DNA from: Phocaeicola faecalis
Lineage (GTDB): Bacteria; Bacteroidota; Bacteroidia; Bacteroidales; Bacteroidaceae
DNA: 64,000 bases
Assembly: GCF_021730445.1 (NCBI RefSeq)
Contig: NZ_JADNRM010000005.1
Location: 62,001 to 126,000, forward strand
Direction: 5' to 3'
The translations under genes and the position numbers were made by a program. Shown here in pieces: positions 41,803 to 51,782 of this stretch (within the stretch, counting starts at the first letter, position 1; each line of letters opens with the position of its first letter). The notes beneath the pieces are model-generated. The model made no database searches. It saw only the letters and a program-made list of their open reading frames with translations, and had not been told where the DNA came from.

Positions 41803-43938
41803 ATGAAGAAGGTTATTGAACGTACAATCAGAATTTTATTGGCTGAAATATTTCTTTTCTGCCCGATAATGATGAGTCAAAACAATCCTTATAAAATAAA
41901 CGACCAACTCTTTTCTTATTATCAGAAATGTACTCGCTCCATCAAACAGCCCAAAGTATTGCTCATGGCCGACACACTTTTCCACCTAGCCGAACAAAAG
42001 GGAGACGTGAAAGCACAATGCCTTGCCAAAAACCTGAAATCCGACCATTACTATTACACCGACAACATCACCGCACTCCTGAAAGAGAAGGAAAAAGTGG
42101 CAGACTTTGCACGCAAGACCCCTTATAAACAATACATATTCGGCGCATGGAACCGGATTATTACTTACTACCTACGCAACTGGGAATATGATGCCGCCCT
42201 CAGCGAACTGAAAAAATACCAAAACGAAGCCTTACGCCTCAACAATTCTTACGGTATCGGGCAAAGCTATATACAAATGGGAGATGTTTACTTTCAGCAG
42301 AAAATGCCGCAAATTGCCGTTCAGCAATACCAACAGGCAGTGGATTATTACAAATCGGTGGGGAAAGACAATGAATTATATTATCCCTATTATACCTTGG
42401 CAGCCAGCTATATCAATCTAAACGATTATAAAAAAGCAGAGGAATACACATTAAAATCTATCGAATTATCTCCTAATGACAAAGCCAAAGCCAGCGCACA
42501 TATCAATTTATTACGCATCTATACTAGAACCAAAGAGTTCGAAAAGGCAAAAGAAATTATACCTATTTTAAAATCTTATAAAAAGAATGATGTCTTGCAG
42601 ACAGGTACTCTACAAAACTATTACATCATCATGGCTACATATCTTATGCACACCGAAAAATATGAAGATGCCATGACCTATAGCGATTCTATCAGAAACC
42701 TACAAATTCAATGGGAGCTGAAAAGCCGGATTTATGAAAAGATGAAAGACTTTGAAACCGCCTATACTTACCAACTGAACAGTGCATTGATGCGCGATTC
42801 TTTGTCTCAAGCACGCAATAATGAACTTTTAGCTGACTACAACGCCCGTTTCAACAATCAAAAACTGGAATTGGAAAAGAACCGGCTGACGCTTCAAAAT
42901 ACGGAAATGCGCCTCAGCCAACTGCAAGACCGGGAAAAGATGATGATGCTGGAAAAGGAACAGACACGCATCGAGCTGGAGAACCGCAACTTGCAGTTGA
43001 AGCAACAACAAACAGCCATCGAACTGCAAAAAGCCGAAACACAAAAACAACGTCTGGAAGTCATACATAAACAAGAACAGTTGCAACGCATCAAGATGGA
43101 GCAAGAAGCCAATGAGCACAAAGCCTGGGTTATATTCTCCATTTTGATATTGATTTCCGGCTTCTCCTTCATATATGCACTCACACGCAGACAGCATGCC
43201 AAGCATTTAAAGGTAGAGAAAGAAGCTGCAGAGAAAGCACGGCGGCAGGCAGAAAAAGCAGACAAGCTGAAATCGGCTTTCCTGCAGAATCTCAGTCATG
43301 AAATCCGTACGCCTCTCAATGCCATCATCGGTTTTAATGATTTGCTGAACGATGCCGATGCGGAATTCAGCGAAGAAGAACGGAGCGAACTGCTCGGCCA
43401 TCTGCACACCAATACCAATTTATTGCTTACATTGGTAAATGACGTGCTCGACCTAAGCAAACTGGAAAGCGGTAACTATAATATCTCTTTAACTAATGTC
43501 GTTTTGCCCGAACTGTGCCAATCTACTTTGGCAGGTGTGGCACACAGAGTGGCCGAAGGCGTCAGACTGGAACTGAAGCAACCCGATACGGAAATCATCC
43601 TGAATACAGACGCACAACGCCTGCAGCAGATTTTGACCAACCTGCTGGTCAATGCCTGTAAATACACTTCCCAAGGTAGCATCACCCTGGCTTATGAGAT
43701 AGCAGGTCACTCTATCATTTTCTCTGTTACCGATACTGGCAGCGGCATTGATAAAGAAAAAGATGAATTGATTTTCCAACGTTTCGAAAAGCTGGACAGC
43801 ATGAATCCGGGCTTCGGACTCGGCCTGAGTATTTGCCGGAGCCTCGCTACCCTGTTGGGAGGTAAAATCTATCTGGATACACAATACACCGGAGGTGCAA
43901 GATTTGTTGTGGAACTCCCCTTACAGCCTCCGGCATAA
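41803..43938 (+). CDS. TPR-containing sensor histidine kinase
   Basis: A 711-residue membrane histidine kinase. A signal anchor (about 1-25) leads to a periplasmic TPR array (about 50-340), a long Glu/Lys/Gln-rich coiled coil (about 345-440), a transmembrane helix (AWVIFSILILISGFSFIYAL, about 442-462), a second coiled coil and the kinase. HisKA has LSHEIRTPLNAIIGF with H499 as phospho-acceptor, and the ATPase domain has the N box LLVNACKY, DTGSGI, and GLGLSI. All catalytic motifs are intact. There is no receiver domain and no response regulator next to it, so its partner is encoded elsewhere. The opposing gene at 43975 ends 37 bp away. Confidence 0.92.
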   Translation: MKKVIERTIRILLAEIFLFCPIMMSQNNPYKINDQLFSYYQKCTRSIKQPKVLLMADTLFHLAEQKGDVKAQCLAKNLKSDHYYYTDNITALLKEKEKVADFARKTPYKQYIFGAWNRIITYYLRNWEYDAALSELKKYQNEALRLNNSYGIGQSYIQMGDVYFQQKMPQIAVQQYQQAVDYYKSVGKDNELYYPYYTLAASYINLNDYKKAEEYTLKSIELSPNDKAKASAHINLLRIYTRTKEFEKAKEIIPILKSYKKNDVLQTGTLQNYYIIMATYLMHTEKYEDAMTYSDSIRNLQIQWELKSRIYEKMKDFETAYTYQLNSALMRDSLSQARNNELLADYNARFNNQKLELEKNRLTLQNTEMRLSQLQDREKMMMLEKEQTRIELENRNLQLKQQQTAIELQKAETQKQRLEVIHKQEQLQRIKMEQEANEHKAWVIFSILILISGFSFIYALTRRQHAKHLKVEKEAAEKARRQAEKADKLKSAFLQNLSHEIRTPLNAIIGFNDLLNDADAEFSEEERSELLGHLHTNTNLLLTLVNDVLDLSKLESGNYNISLTNVVLPELCQSTLAGVAHRVAEGVRLELKQPDTEIILNTDAQRLQQILTNLLVNACKYTSQGSITLAYEIAGHSIIFSVTDTGSGIDKEKDELIFQRFEKLDSMNPGFGLGLSICRSLATLLGGKIYLDTQYTGGARFVVELPLQPPA

Positions 43939-43974
43939 CGACTCCCTATTCTTTTCTATAAATTTTAGTTCTGA

Positions 43975-45486
43975 TTAAATGACCCGATGCGCTTCGTGCC
44001 CTTCCACATAAATGGCACTGAAAGGACGTGCCGGACAAAGATTTTCACACGCACCACAACCGATGCAACGTTCTGTGTTTACTACAGGTATTTGTAAAGA
44101 AGAGGCATCTTCGGCATCTTGAGGAACCATCTGAATAGCTCCTGTCGGACAATGCCGTGCACAGTTGCCACAACTCACTCCGTCGGTTTTGACCACACAG
44201 TTCTGCGCAATCCACACTGCATGTCCAATCTGAATACTTGACTTATCCACTGTAGTAATGGGACGAATGGCTCCTGCCGGACAGACCTCGGCACACTTCA
44301 CGCACTCGGGGCGGCAGTAGCCGCGCTCATAAGACATTTCGGGCTGCATCAGATGTTTTAAATCAGACGAAGGACGAAGCACTTGATTAGGACAAGCCGA
44401 CACACACAATTGACACGCCGTACAGTGTTGTGCGAAATGCCCGATACCCGACGCTCCTGCAGGAACAAGCCGTGTGGCACGGTCGGGCACCTTCTTGTCT
44501 ATTATTGCAGCCAGCCCGCCATCTACCTTCTTCTCTTGTGCCTTCAGTAAAGCACCGGCGGTAAGCAAAGCCGAAACAGTGAGAAAACCGCGACGAGACT
44601 GATCCACTTTTTCCGCTTCCGAAGCGGTAGCATGCGCCACCGCCGGCTGTTTCTTTTGAAGCATTCGTCCGGGCAAATAACGGATGGCTCCCTGACGGCA
44701 TTTGTCTATACAATCCATACACGCCACACAGCGGCTATAGTCTATTTCATGAGCCTTGGGATTGATACAGGAAGACTTGCAATTACGTGCGCACAGCCCG
44801 CAACCATTACATTTGGAAGTATCGATAACCAACTTAAAATATGAATATCGGGAAAGAAAACCGAGCACCGTACCTACCGGACAAACCGTGTTGCAATAAG
44901 TGCGGCCGCCTCGCCATGCCAGCACAAAAAGAACCGCAAAGGTAACGGCAGCCACCGCAAAGGTAGAGATTCCTTTCATCCATATATCCACCGAATAAAA
45001 AGCATAACTGTCCATCCGTTCGGCAAAGTATGCCAACAAGTTGTTCCCCCACTGATAAAAAGGAGCAAAAAGATGGGCGACGATTCTACCGTATGAGCTG
45101 TAAGGAGCCAGCAAAGCAGCCAACGGCACCACACCTGCCACCAATACAGCCACAAACAACACCAACAGGGAATAACGCAGCCACGACACTGCGGGAGAGT
45201 AACGGAAACGGTTCTTTTTCACCTTTCCCGAAAAACAGGAAATAATATCCTGAAAGACACCCAACGGACAAATGACCGAACAATAAATGCGCCCGAACAC
45301 CAAAGTGAGAATCACCAGCACCGCCACAATTCCTACATTCAAGGCCAACACCGCAGGCAAAAACTGAATCTTTGCCATCCAGCCGAACCAACCGTGTAAA
45401 GTGCCTGTAAAATCAAGAAACAGCAAGGTAATCAGGGAGAAAAACAGCACAGCAGCCGTCAGTCTTATTTTACGTAACATAAGCAT
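43975..45486 (-). CDS. Membrane polyferredoxin with internal Tat motif
   Basis: A 503-residue NapH-like protein. The N-terminal half (about 1-215) has four to five transmembrane helices and the CSVICPLG and CNTVCPVG loops typical of NapH/YccM. Two 4Fe-4S motifs come next (CNGCGLCARNC and CVACMDCIDKC, about 222-265). After a linker, SRRGFLTVSALLTAGALL (R298-R299) looks like a twin-arginine signal placed inside the chain, followed by four more cluster motifs (CTACQLCVSAC, CVKCAEVC, CGNCARHC, CIGCGACENLC). It is thus like NapH fused to an exported NapG-like ferredoxin and would carry electrons from the quinone pool. It lies 10 bp after the AKR gene. Confidence 0.85.
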   Translation of the reverse strand: MLMLRKIRLTAAVLFFSLITLLFLDFTGTLHGWFGWMAKIQFLPAVLALNVGIVAVLVILTLVFGRIYCSVICPLGVFQDIISCFSGKVKKNRFRYSPAVSWLRYSLLVLFVAVLVAGVVPLAALLAPYSSYGRIVAHLFAPFYQWGNNLLAYFAERMDSYAFYSVDIWMKGISTFAVAAVTFAVLFVLAWRGGRTYCNTVCPVGTVLGFLSRYSYFKLVIDTSKCNGCGLCARNCKSSCINPKAHEIDYSRCVACMDCIDKCRQGAIRYLPGRMLQKKQPAVAHATASEAEKVDQSRRGFLTVSALLTAGALLKAQEKKVDGGLAAIIDKKVPDRATRLVPAGASGIGHFAQHCTACQLCVSACPNQVLRPSSDLKHLMQPEMSYERGYCRPECVKCAEVCPAGAIRPITTVDKSSIQIGHAVWIAQNCVVKTDGVSCGNCARHCPTGAIQMVPQDAEDASSLQIPVVNTERCIGCGACENLCPARPFSAIYVEGHEAHRVI

Positions 45487-45496
45487 TCGTTTTTTA

Positions 45497-46879
45497 TTAT
45501 AAGGTTTCTTGTTTCAACTGCTCCACAAAGTCGTCTATGCGGCGGAGCTGTTTCGGAATATCTATACTCTGAGGGCAATGCGGGTTGCACTGATTACAGC
45601 CGATGCAATGATTGGCCTGCCTAAGTTTAGGTACAGCACGGTCATAGCCCACCAAAAACGCACGACGCGCTTTTCGGTAGTTCTCGTCCTGACGGCTCTT
45701 GGGTACATTTCCTTCATTCACACAACGGTTGTAGTGCAACAGTATAGCGGGAATATCCAGTCCATAAGGACAAGGCATACAATATTTACAGTCATTGCAG
45801 GGAATGGTAGGATACTTCAGCATCATCTGTGCCGTGTCCTCCAAAAAATCTTTTTCTTCATCGGTCAGCAGCTCCAACGGCGAATAAGTACGAAGATTAT
45901 CCTGCAAATGTTCCAGATAAGTCATTCCGCTCAATACACACAGTACATCGGGATAAGTCCCAGCAAAACGGAACGCCCACGATGCCACACTATTCTCGGG
46001 ACGACGCTGCTTGAGGCGTGCTATCAGATGATCATTCAGTTTGGCAAGACGACCGCCCAACAAAGGTTCCATGATAATAGCCGGAATGCCCCGTTTCTCC
46101 AATTCGCCATAAAGATATTCGGCATTCACATTATTGCCCGTGGCATGGCGCCAGTCGGCATAATTCATCTGTATCTGTACAAAGTCCCATTTCACATCCA
46201 ACGACAACAGGTAATCAAATACCTCCACCGAACCGTGAAACGACCAACCCAAATTGCGGATACGTCCTGCATCACGCTCTTTCAACAAGAAATCAAGAAC
46301 TCCGTTATCAATGTAACGGTCATGGAAAGTCTGTATTCCGGCTCCTCCTCCCACAGAATGAAGCAGATAGTAATCCAAATAATCCGTCTGCAACTCTTTG
46401 AATGACTGCCGATACATCTCAATGGAATTTTCACGCGTATAGTTCTGAAAATTCGACAGCTTGGTAGCTATGAAAAGTTTCTCGCGGGGATGGCGTTTCA
46501 ATGCAATACCGGTAGCCTTCTCAGACAATCCCTGGCAATAGACCGGCGACGTATCAAAATAATTCACTCCATGCTCTATGGCATAATCCACCAACCTGTT
46601 CACCGCTTCCTGATCCACAATTTCCCCTTTGCCATCAGGATTTTGTTTCATTGGCCACCTCATACACCCATACCCCAGCAGTGATATACGCTCTCCTTTG
46701 GGTGAAGTGCGGTAAGTCATTTTATCTGTAGGAATTTCTCCACGTGCCGCCGCTTCCGATGCCTGCGGCTTTTTATCGGACGAGCAACCATATAATGCGG
46801 TAGCCGATGCCACGGCGCCAGCTCCCATTATCTTCAGGAATTTTCTTCTGTCAATCCCTTTTTCATTTTTCTCTTTCAT
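45497..46879 (-). CDS. Tat-exported aldo/keto reductase with ferredoxin domain
   Basis: A 460-residue protein. The N terminus is a Tat signal (DRRKFLKIMGAGAVASATAL, R11-R12) with a following lipobox (LYGC, C32). The aldo/keto reductase barrel (about 50-345) has LLGYGCMRWPM, YFDTSPVYCQGLSE and IATKLSNFQNY. The C-terminal region carries two 4Fe-4S type motifs, CNDCKYCMPCPYGLDIP and CIGCNQCNPHCPQSIDIP. It shares an operon with the membrane polyferredoxin, a likely electron partner. The NAD(P)H dependence usual for AKRs is doubtful outside the cytoplasm, so it may draw electrons from its own clusters; the substrate is unknown. Confidence 0.88.
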   Translation of the reverse strand: MKEKNEKGIDRRKFLKIMGAGAVASATALYGCSSDKKPQASEAAARGEIPTDKMTYRTSPKGERISLLGYGCMRWPMKQNPDGKGEIVDQEAVNRLVDYAIEHGVNYFDTSPVYCQGLSEKATGIALKRHPREKLFIATKLSNFQNYTRENSIEMYRQSFKELQTDYLDYYLLHSVGGGAGIQTFHDRYIDNGVLDFLLKERDAGRIRNLGWSFHGSVEVFDYLLSLDVKWDFVQIQMNYADWRHATGNNVNAEYLYGELEKRGIPAIIMEPLLGGRLAKLNDHLIARLKQRRPENSVASWAFRFAGTYPDVLCVLSGMTYLEHLQDNLRTYSPLELLTDEEKDFLEDTAQMMLKYPTIPCNDCKYCMPCPYGLDIPAILLHYNRCVNEGNVPKSRQDENYRKARRAFLVGYDRAVPKLRQANHCIGCNQCNPHCPQSIDIPKQLRRIDDFVEQLKQETL

Positions 46880-46912
46880 ACCTGGTTATTCTACTTTGAC
46901 CTTCAACAACTA

Positions 46913-46920
46913 CAAAGTTA
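46913..46920 (-). promoter_or_regulatory. -7 box of the AKR-polyferredoxin operon
   Basis: TAACTTTG on the minus strand, a TAnnTTTG match 34 bp upstream of the ATG at 46879. Confidence 0.55.
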
Positions 46921-46996
46921 TCAGAAAAAAATAGAAAGGCTCAACATTAGGTCGTTTTTTCATAACAAACTTCTTACATATATAATATATATTACC

Positions 46997-47004
46997 TATA
47001 TTTG
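46997..47004 (+). promoter_or_regulatory. -7 box of kinase module A
   Basis: TATATTTG matches TAnnTTTG, 29 bp upstream of the ATG at 47033. Confidence 0.6.
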
Positions 47005-47032
47005 CAAAGTTCTGACCATATTAATAAATAAA

Positions 47033-48889
47033 ATGGGAAAACACATTTGCTATATTATACTTTTAACCATATTATTTATCCTTCCCCTTCAGGCTGCGGA
47101 CAGAGAGAGCCAACATCTGTCCACATTGGAATATCTAATGGATAATTATCTTGCCTTTGATACCAACACCCCCATTGACAGCGTTATCTACTGGGGAGAA
47201 CAAATCACACCGACATTGGAAAAAGAAGGAAAAACAGATTTATTCTTTCGTATCAAACAGCAGCTGGTCCAACTCTATTCGTATCGTGGAGATATTGGTC
47301 AGGCCATAGATGAAGCACGACTAATGTATGAAAAAGCCAAAACCATGAATTATCAGCAAGGAATGGCACTCGCAAGCAGAGCCATCGGAGACGCCTACCA
47401 TTGCTCCAACATGGCACAGGAAGCCATTGACTCTTATAAGGAAGCCATCCAATATCATATTACTTCTCCCGACCATAATTTGTTTAAAGAAGCAACCACC
47501 CTGAAACTTATCTCACTACTGATGATGACAGACCAGACAGACGAAGCTGGACAATATATCCATCAATTGGAAGCCTCAGAATACAAATATGCCGGCACCA
47601 CTTTACATTTTTTTGATTACATCCTCCATTCAGCCTTCTATATCAAGAAAGAAAATATTCAAAAAGCAGCGGAATACCTCCAAAAAGCAGAACACTTTTA
47701 CACATCAAACCCGCAGCCTTATTTCTATCCTTTTCTCAACTTTGCATGCGGGCAATACAACGAAACCATCGGTGCATACGAACAAGCATTGCAAAATTAT
47801 GATGAGTTTCTAGAAAATATCCATCAGAAAAACAAGTCGGTCAACTATTTGCATGTGTCATACACCAAGGCCAACCTTTTAATAAAAATGGGAAAGAAAC
47901 TGGAAGCTGCCCGACTGTATGAGCGAATCAGCGAAGTAAGTGACTCAGTCGTATCTCCCAGTTACTCACACCGAATCAATAACCTTCGCGCCCGATTTGA
48001 AGAAAACCGTATGCAAATTGAAAATAAGGAAGAGCTCAACCATCTACTATTGGTGGGACTCGTATCGGGAGTTATCATATTGGGAATTATCACCTATCTG
48101 GCCATCAGTATTCTGAAACAGAATAAAAAATTGGAGCAGTCCAAAATCAAGTTGGAACAATCACGACTGAATGCAGAAAACGCCATGCATACCAAAAGTC
48201 TTTTCTTATCCAACATGAGCCACGAAATCCGCACTCCTCTCAGTGCCATATCCGGTTTCTCGGAACTGCTGACAGACAAACAATTGGATGAAGAGACACG
48301 TCGCCAATGCAGTGAGGTCATACAAAGAAACTCAGACCTGCTGATAAAGTTAATCAATGACGTTATTGACTTGTCCAATCTCGGAACAGGGAATATTCAT
48401 TTTCACTTTAACTACCATGATGCTATCAGTATTTGTCGGGACGTAATCAATACTGTCAACAACGTAAAAAAGACCGAAGCCGAAGTTCTATTCAAATCCG
48501 GACTGGAGTCGTTGCAACTATACACAGATGATTCCCGTCTGCAGCAGTTACTTATCAACCTGCTCATCAATGCCACCAAGTTTACTCCCAAAGGCAGCAT
48601 TACATTGGAAGTGGAACAATATTCGAAAGACAGTGTCCTGTTCACCATAACCGACACAGGCTGTGGTATTCCGCCAGAAAAGCAGAATAAAATATTCAAC
48701 CGATTCGAAAAACTAAACGAAACGGCACAGGGAAGCGGACTCGGACTTTCCATTTGCCAGCTCATTATAGAACATATAGGTGGAAATATCTGGCTGGATT
48801 CGAGTTATACCGGCGGATGCAGATTTTGTTTTACCCATCCTATTAACCCAATAGATAAGAAAAAAGAAACAGAAGGGGAAAAACCATGA
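47033..48889 (+). CDS. TPR histidine kinase, canonical member of module A
   Basis: A 618-residue sensor kinase. A signal peptide (about 1-21) precedes periplasmic TPRs (about 30-315), a transmembrane helix (LLLVGLVSGVIILGIITYLA, about 343-362), a coiled coil and the kinase core. HisKA reads MSHEIRTPLSAISGF with H397. The ATPase domain has LLINATKF, DTGCGIPPEKQ, and GSGLGLSI, all intact. It is close to the kinase at 60617 in order, length and motif detail (both have FEKLNE and RFCFTHP near the end). Its stop overlaps the start of the degenerate kinase by 4 nt (ATGA), so the two proteins are translationally coupled. Confidence 0.93.
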   Translation: MGKHICYIILLTILFILPLQAADRESQHLSTLEYLMDNYLAFDTNTPIDSVIYWGEQITPTLEKEGKTDLFFRIKQQLVQLYSYRGDIGQAIDEARLMYEKAKTMNYQQGMALASRAIGDAYHCSNMAQEAIDSYKEAIQYHITSPDHNLFKEATTLKLISLLMMTDQTDEAGQYIHQLEASEYKYAGTTLHFFDYILHSAFYIKKENIQKAAEYLQKAEHFYTSNPQPYFYPFLNFACGQYNETIGAYEQALQNYDEFLENIHQKNKSVNYLHVSYTKANLLIKMGKKLEAARLYERISEVSDSVVSPSYSHRINNLRARFEENRMQIENKEELNHLLLVGLVSGVIILGIITYLAISILKQNKKLEQSKIKLEQSRLNAENAMHTKSLFLSNMSHEIRTPLSAISGFSELLTDKQLDEETRRQCSEVIQRNSDLLIKLINDVIDLSNLGTGNIHFHFNYHDAISICRDVINTVNNVKKTEAEVLFKSGLESLQLYTDDSRLQQLLINLLINATKFTPKGSITLEVEQYSKDSVLFTITDTGCGIPPEKQNKIFNRFEKLNETAQGSGLGLSICQLIIEHIGGNIWLDSSYTGGCRFCFTHPINPIDKKKETEGEKP

Positions 48890-50844
48890 AACGAATACTG
48901 ATACTGCTCATCATACTGATTTATAGCGGAGGAGCAAAATTGCTTTCTAACAGTAGCACTTCCGCCAAAGACAGTTTACTAAAAGTATTAGAGACATTGC
49001 CGGCCGATACCACCCGACTAGAAATGTTCATCACACTGGTGCATCTGGACCCTATGTCGCCTTCCTCCCTCACATTTTTAGATCAAATGTTAGAGGAAGC
49101 TATCCAACAAGGTAATAAGTATTACGAATGTTATGCCGTTTATTCCCACTTAGTCTACTACTTCAACCATCAAGATGAAGAAAATGTAAACCTATGGATG
49201 GAAAAACTGGAGAAATTGGCCTTGGAGAATAAATTTCATGACTTTTATTTTCTAGGGAAAAGAGTCCATATCACCATGCGGATTATTGCACACAAAATAG
49301 AATATAGCATAACGGAAGCCGAAGAGATGTATGAACTAGCCCAAAAATTAAACCATCCCTTGGGTATGTCTAGAGCCAAGCTATGTATGATGACCGCTTA
49401 TTTAATGACCATGCGCAACAAAGAGGGCATCGAAGCTGGCAAAGAGGCTTATCGGCTATTACCGCCTGATGCACCTTTCAGTACACGCAAAGACGTTCTG
49501 CAGGAATTAGTTTTAGGCTGCTCGTCCACGAAAGACAAAGACCTTATGAAGGTTTTAGACGAATATAGAAGTTTTCTCGATAATATGTACTCAAACCATT
49601 ATCCGGTATTGTCCAAAAAAAATGCCTACCTATTATTGGAATCCTTGTATGCCGATTATTATATCTACCACGGTCGTACAGAAGAAGCAGTCCCCTATCT
49701 GAAAGAGATGGATAAAAATTTTTTCAGCGAATGTTATATCCCATGCCGCGGATTATATTATGATGTTTATTCACGTTACTATAAAGCGATTCATGAATAT
49801 GACAAGGCTCTAGTCTGTGCCGACAGTACCATCAGCCTGCTCTCCAGCATCGCGGACAATGACGGACTGAACATTGGAATAAACCGGGCAAGCATTTTAG
49901 TCGATGCCGGAAGACTGGACGAGGCTATCCCCCTCTTTCAAAAATTACTGGCCCAGAAAGATACTTTCCACAGGAACTTATCAACATCTCAAATAAATGA
50001 AATCTATGAGATGTATAACATCAACAATCTTATTCTTGAGAAAGAACAGCATAAAACCATGAAGCGCTATATCATCATTGCAGTGATTGCCATTGCTTTG
50101 CTTATTTTAATTCCTTCTACCATACGCATCTACTCGGTGCGAAAAAGACTGAAGAAAGAAGAAGAAGAATGTCGTGCCATGAGTATGATAGCGGAAGAGG
50201 CCAATGAAGTGAAAAGCCGTTTCCTTGCCAATATGAGTTACAATATCCGCATTCCTCTGAATAACGTATTAGGATTCTCCCAATTAATGACTACCGATGT
50301 AGAGAATATCGATGCCACTCAGTGGAAAGCTTACACTGAAATTATTCAGGCTAATTCAGCCGAACTTATCCAACTGGTAAACGACGTACTCGATTTATCA
50401 AGGCTAGAAGCCGGAAAAACGAAATGGCAATTGGATGAGTGTGAAATTATTCAATTGTGCTCGGATATCACCAGCATGGTACACATGAAGTGCGGAGATA
50501 AAATATATATTAATTTTTATTCTGATATTGACGTCCAAATGATAACAGCCGACAATAATCGCCTCACACAGGTAATATTAAGCACATTGATTTATGCCGA
50601 CCCATGCGAGAAAAGCAGAAATGTATCTTTCTATCTGAGCCGCGATAATGAAAGAAAAATGTTAGTATTCCGCATTGTCAACAGTCCATTGGCAGATGCC
50701 CAACTGCAAACGCAAAAAACAGAAATACGCCATAATATTAACCGAATGACCATTGAATACTTCGGTGGCACTTATACTATTGAGCCGAATGCAGCAACAG
50801 GAGCAACGATAAGTTTTACTTATCCTTATGGAAACCAAACATGA
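48886..50844 (+). CDS. TPR pseudo-histidine kinase of module A
   Basis: A 652-residue protein with signal peptide, periplasmic TPR-like helices (about 30-380), a transmembrane helix (YIIIAVIAIALLILIPSTI, about 394-412) and a kinase-like end. The H box reads NMSYNIRIPLNNV: the phospho-acceptor His is Tyr (Y452). The ATPase region has no N box with its two Asn (IYADPCEKS instead), and VNSPLADAQ stands where DxGxG should be. The tail YFGGTYTIEP...TISFTYPY matches the paralogue at 58616. With no frameshift and a conserved tail it looks like a maintained pseudokinase, perhaps a partner or modulator of the kinase it overlaps. Confidence 0.88.
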   Translation: MKRILILLIILIYSGGAKLLSNSSTSAKDSLLKVLETLPADTTRLEMFITLVHLDPMSPSSLTFLDQMLEEAIQQGNKYYECYAVYSHLVYYFNHQDEENVNLWMEKLEKLALENKFHDFYFLGKRVHITMRIIAHKIEYSITEAEEMYELAQKLNHPLGMSRAKLCMMTAYLMTMRNKEGIEAGKEAYRLLPPDAPFSTRKDVLQELVLGCSSTKDKDLMKVLDEYRSFLDNMYSNHYPVLSKKNAYLLLESLYADYYIYHGRTEEAVPYLKEMDKNFFSECYIPCRGLYYDVYSRYYKAIHEYDKALVCADSTISLLSSIADNDGLNIGINRASILVDAGRLDEAIPLFQKLLAQKDTFHRNLSTSQINEIYEMYNINNLILEKEQHKTMKRYIIIAVIAIALLILIPSTIRIYSVRKRLKKEEEECRAMSMIAEEANEVKSRFLANMSYNIRIPLNNVLGFSQLMTTDVENIDATQWKAYTEIIQANSAELIQLVNDVLDLSRLEAGKTKWQLDECEIIQLCSDITSMVHMKCGDKIYINFYSDIDVQMITADNNRLTQVILSTLIYADPCEKSRNVSFYLSRDNERKMLVFRIVNSPLADAQLQTQKTEIRHNINRMTIEYFGGTYTIEPNAATGATISFTYPYGNQT

Positions 50845-50960
50845 CTATCCTAGAAACGAATTTCAGAAGCAACAGAAGACAGGAAGTTATTGTAATACAC
50901 TTGTTATCACTGATATATGTGTATATGAAACATGTTTCCCTTTCACTTGGTATCTAAATC

Positions 50961-51740
50961 CTATTTTACATTACTTACTTTCATTGCCTTGATAACGGCC
51001 GAAGTAAATCCGGCATGGTCCAATTCATTGATACCCTTAATAGTTATTCCACCGGGAGTCGTTACCTTATCAATCTCCACAGAAGGATGTGTATCATTAT
51101 TCAGAATGAGTTCGGCAGCACCCTTTACCGATTGCGCCACCATTTTCTGTGCATCTTTCGGATAAATGCCCATCTCAATGCCTGCCTGCATAGCCGCCTG
51201 TATATACTTCAACACATAGGCTATACCGCAAGAAGTCAATGCAGTGGTAGCTCCCATCTGACTTTCGGGTATCAGCATAGCCAGTCCAAGCTCATTGAAA
51301 ATATCCAGCATCAGTTGTTCCTGTTCCTTACTGGCATTGCGACTGGCTATTAAAGTCATACTTTGGCGTTCGGAAATGGCTGTGTTCGGAATCACACGGA
51401 AAATAGTCATCTGCGGGCTTACCCATTCGGAAAAACGATCGAACGACAGGCCTCCCGCAACAGAGACAAGTACTTGGCGTTCAATATCCAATTTAGTAAA
51501 ACTCAGCACTTGTTCTACCATCCACGGCTTCACTGCCAGAATGACGATATCGGCCTCTTTCACCACTTCATCATTGTCATTTGTCACATTGATTTCAGGA
51601 AACTCCGCCTTCAACGCATCCAGTTTCCCATTGCTGGGGTTGGCTACGAATATTTCACTTGCTTTTACTATAGTTCCTTGGGCTAAGCCGCGTGCAATGG
51701 CACCTCCCATGTTTCCTGCACCGATAATTGCTACTTTCAT
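50961..51740 (-). CDS. proC: Pyrroline-5-carboxylate reductase
   Basis: A 259-residue NAD(P)H-dependent reductase that makes proline from pyrroline-5-carboxylate. The Rossmann motif MKVAIIGAGNMGGAIARGL is at the N terminus, and the conserved C-terminal ProC signature TPGGITIKGINELDHAG is present (about 229-245). It lies at the end of the arg gene run, 109 bp after argD, behind a hairpin terminator and with its own promoter. It completes the proline route started by the ProB-ProA fusion at 12118. Confidence 0.96.
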   Translation of the reverse strand: MKVAIIGAGNMGGAIARGLAQGTIVKASEIFVANPSNGKLDALKAEFPEINVTNDNDEVVKEADIVILAVKPWMVEQVLSFTKLDIERQVLVSVAGGLSFDRFSEWVSPQMTIFRVIPNTAISERQSMTLIASRNASKEQEQLMLDIFNELGLAMLIPESQMGATTALTSCGIAYVLKYIQAAMQAGIEMGIYPKDAQKMVAQSVKGAAELILNNDTHPSVEIDKVTTPGGITIKGINELDHAGFTSAVIKAMKVSNVK

Positions 51741-51767
51741 TTTATTATTCTTTTAAATCGACCGGCC

Positions 51768-51775
51768 CAAAGATA
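51768..51775 (-). promoter_or_regulatory. -7 box of proC
   Basis: TATCTTTG on the minus strand, a TAnnTTTG match 28 bp upstream of the proC ATG and just downstream of the hairpin at 51783-51823. Confidence 0.6.
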
Positions 51776-51782
51776 AACGGAA

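Noticed and set aside
45509-46405. 298-codon plus-strand frame
   Set aside because: Antisense to the aldo/keto reductase gene; composition is that of a shadow frame.
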